Shown: positions 14,359-15,434 of the stretch, piece after piece | Layout of the letters: every line of letters starts with the position of its first letter | Numbering within the stretch: position 1 is the stretch's first letter | Assembly (NCBI GenBank): GCA_963578625.1 | Contig: CAUZEO010000089.1 | Location: 1-15,434, forward strand | Length of the DNA: 15,434 bases | Source: CAUZEO01 sp963578625 | GTDB lineage: Bacteria > Verrucomicrobiota > Kiritimatiellia > SLOV01 | Direction of reading: 5' to 3' | The notes under the pieces: generated by a model | What the model saw: only the letters and a program-made list of their open reading frames with translations | What the model was told of the DNA's origin: nothing | The model's database searches: none | Translations under genes and position numbers: made by a program

Positions 14359-15114
14359 TTACCTGCGAATCTGGTCCAGAGACTCCTCCAGATTGTCCGC
14401 GGTAACCAGCAGGTATCGAAGATTGAAAATCTCATCCACGGACATACCGCGGGTCGGCTTGGTCTTCAGATCCGCGCCCCGCTTGAAAAAGACCCCTCCG
14501 GGTACCGTTCCCTCCGCGATGAGATCCTGGCAAACCGTCAGATCCGCGCCGGAGAGGATGAATATCGGCGGCATCTCCTCGAGCGGGTCGGAATCGAAAT
14601 ACGGAATCCCGGCGCAACTGACAACCGCTACCGCCCCCGGCGCCTGCTCGAAGGCAGCCAGGAACATCTCTTCTTGAATCGGCCCGCCTCCCATCATGAG
14701 CATATCGATCATTTCCGGCTCCGCGTCGAAAACGCCGTGAGTAATTCGCAAATCGGTTTTGCCGAAACCTCGCTCCAATCCCTCGAGCTGGGCCACTCCG
14801 GTCGGCGGGGGCTGGCCAGGCTCGGCAGGCCGCGACCTGAAAAGCTGCAGAACGAGGACCTCGCCGCCTTCCGGATAGGTCTGCGCGATCAGTGAGCCGA
14901 GCTTTCGCCCGGTGGCTTCATTAAAGTCCAGAACCAGCTGATCGGTAGTCCCGTCATCTCTGCATCCCCTGGTGAATATTGCCCCCAGGGAGACGAAGAT
15001 CGCGAGGAGCAGGATGAAAAGAATCGGGTTTGCGACCTTAGGGAACTTCTGGCGTTGGGTGACAACGATGAGCAACGCAATGGCAAGGATGATGAGGAGG
15101 ATTCTCAAGTTCAA
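14359..15114 (-). CDS. Two-TM membrane protein with extracytoplasmic or cytoplasmic soluble domain, unknown function
   Basis: This is a 251-residue protein. A TAA lies six codons upstream in the same frame, so initiation must be at a TTG (15112-15114, with AGGA 9 bases upstream) or a nearby alternative. Two transmembrane helices (about residues 3-19 and 30-47) form a hairpin, and a soluble domain of about 200 residues follows. That domain alternates hydrophobic strands and helices, for example GGEVLVLQLF, GAVAVVSCAG, MPPIFILSGADLT and VPGGVFFKRGADL, which suggests an alpha/beta fold of Rossmann or binding-protein type. I do not recognise a named family. The next gene downstream is the secreted paralog, 333 bases away, so an operon is not indicated. 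Confidence 0.65.
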   Translation of the reverse strand: MNLRILLIILAIALLIVVTQRQKFPKVANPILFILLLAIFVSLGAIFTRGCRDDGTTDQLVLDFNEATGRKLGSLIAQTYPEGGEVLVLQLFRSRPAEPGQPPPTGVAQLEGLERGFGKTDLRITHGVFDAEPEMIDMLMMGGGPIQEEMFLAAFEQAPGAVAVVSCAGIPYFDSDPLEEMPPIFILSGADLTVCQDLIAEGTVPGGVFFKRGADLKTKPTRGMSVDEIFNLRYLLVTADNLEESLDQIRR

Positions 15115-15286
15115 GTTGTTGGTCCTGTTTTAGGGTTCGGGATTCGGGATCATTGGCCGGAGTTTTTAGGATTTACTGACGTTATACTCAGCAACACGTG
15201 CGGCGTCTGACTTCGATCACATTTCCCTGAGTCTGAACGTCCAACAACGAACATTCAACAAGGAAGATTTCGGGCCGGAGCCAAGG

Positions 15287-15313
15287 GTAGGTTGGCCTTC
15301 CAGGCCGACCTAC
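15287..15313. repeat. REP-like hairpin at the end of the last coding region
   Basis: GTAGGTTGGCC (15287-15297) and GGCCGACCTAC (15303-15313) pair over 11 bases with one T-G wobble and a 5-base loop. The stop codon of the partial gene (15310-15312, minus strand) is part of the stem. There is no T-tract on the leftward side, so terminator function is uncertain. Confidence 0.5.
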
Positions 15314-15434
15314 TGAACCGCGATCCGGTAGACCCTTGCGTTGTCCCCGCCGGAGGAATCAAAGACAGACGTGGCACCGGCCTTCCCTTCGAAGGTGAAT
15401 TCGGTGGCAGTCCAGTTTCCCACCGCAGGATCGG
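15310..15434 (-). CDS. C-terminal fragment of a secreted protein, cut by window edge
   Basis: On the minus strand the frame is open from the window edge to a TAG at 15310-15312 and encodes 40 residues: a WTATEFTFEG segment, then AGATSVFDSSGGDN, ending in ARVYRIAVQ. The 'W...G...D..G...VYRI' pattern resembles the tail of the secreted paralog at 12946-14025 (GNGSPMIV...DPGSVYRV), so this is probably the end of another exported protein with the same kind of C-terminal module. The rest of the gene is outside the window, so nothing can be said about its main domain. The fragment is short; the reading frame and tail similarity are what support it. Confidence 0.55.
   Translation of the reverse strand, partial: DPAVGNWTATEFTFEGKAGATSVFDSSGGDNARVYRIAVQ

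Overview
The window looks like a chromosomal segment of a free-living, polysaccharide-degrading bacterium of the PVC superphylum (Verrucomicrobiota, Kiritimatiellota or Lentisphaerota type). The reasons are: a prepilin-like protein with the GFTLIELLVVIAIIAILAAL start and a C-terminal H-x-x-G-x-N-F-L-F-A-D-x-H motif; a PEP-CTERM protein; secreted proteins ending in a '...VYRV/VYRI' tail; an FGly-type sulfatase; a GH106-like glycoside hydrolase; and many intergenic palindromes and quasi-periodic ATTCGAAATT-type repeats. The phylum-level call is an inference from these traits, not a database match.

Layout. 1-681 (+) is the 3' part of an atypical NAD-dependent epimerase/dehydratase gene. It converges on a small Ser-rich lipoprotein (772-1260, -) across a long palindrome. 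1261-2026 holds no intact gene: it has a broken gene remnant (1487-1787) and a pair of inverted REP-like hairpins flanking a strong intrinsic terminator. 2027-4535 (-) carries a sulfatase and, upstream of it, an MDR oxidoreductase. 4536-4874 is a divergent intergenic region occupied by a MITE-like inverted-repeat element. 4875-6677 (+) is a type I phosphodiesterase/AlkP-superfamily protein, convergent with a membrane-anchored C39-like protein (6810-7433, -). From 7717 to the end all genes are on the minus strand: a 1039-residue GH106-like glycosidase, a pseudopilin-like protein, two paralogous secreted proteins (one with PEP-CTERM, one without), a two-TM protein of unknown function, and the 3' end of another secreted protein cut by the window edge.

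How the genes may fit together. The epimerase, sulfatase, oxidoreductase and GH106-like enzyme are the kind of set used to strip sulfate and deoxysugars (rhamnose type) from complex polysaccharides and process the sugars. They are not one operon, and neither the sulfatase nor the glycosidase shows a signal peptide, so a shared pathway is inference. The pseudopilin and the two paralogous beta-rich secreted proteins look like a separate cell-surface or matrix module.

The most unusual material is between the genes. It includes a REPIN-like doublet with a covarying base pair, a ~195-bp MITE-like element, a telomere-like (TTGGGG)n G-quadruplex motif next to the start codon of the GH106-like gene, a terminator hairpin touching the start of the pseudopilin gene, and at least seven quasi-periodic or palindromic spacer elements, one of which runs into the coding end of the GH106-like gene. 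No tRNA, rRNA, CRISPR array, phage gene or intact transposase was seen, and I did not find a convincing new multi-gene system.
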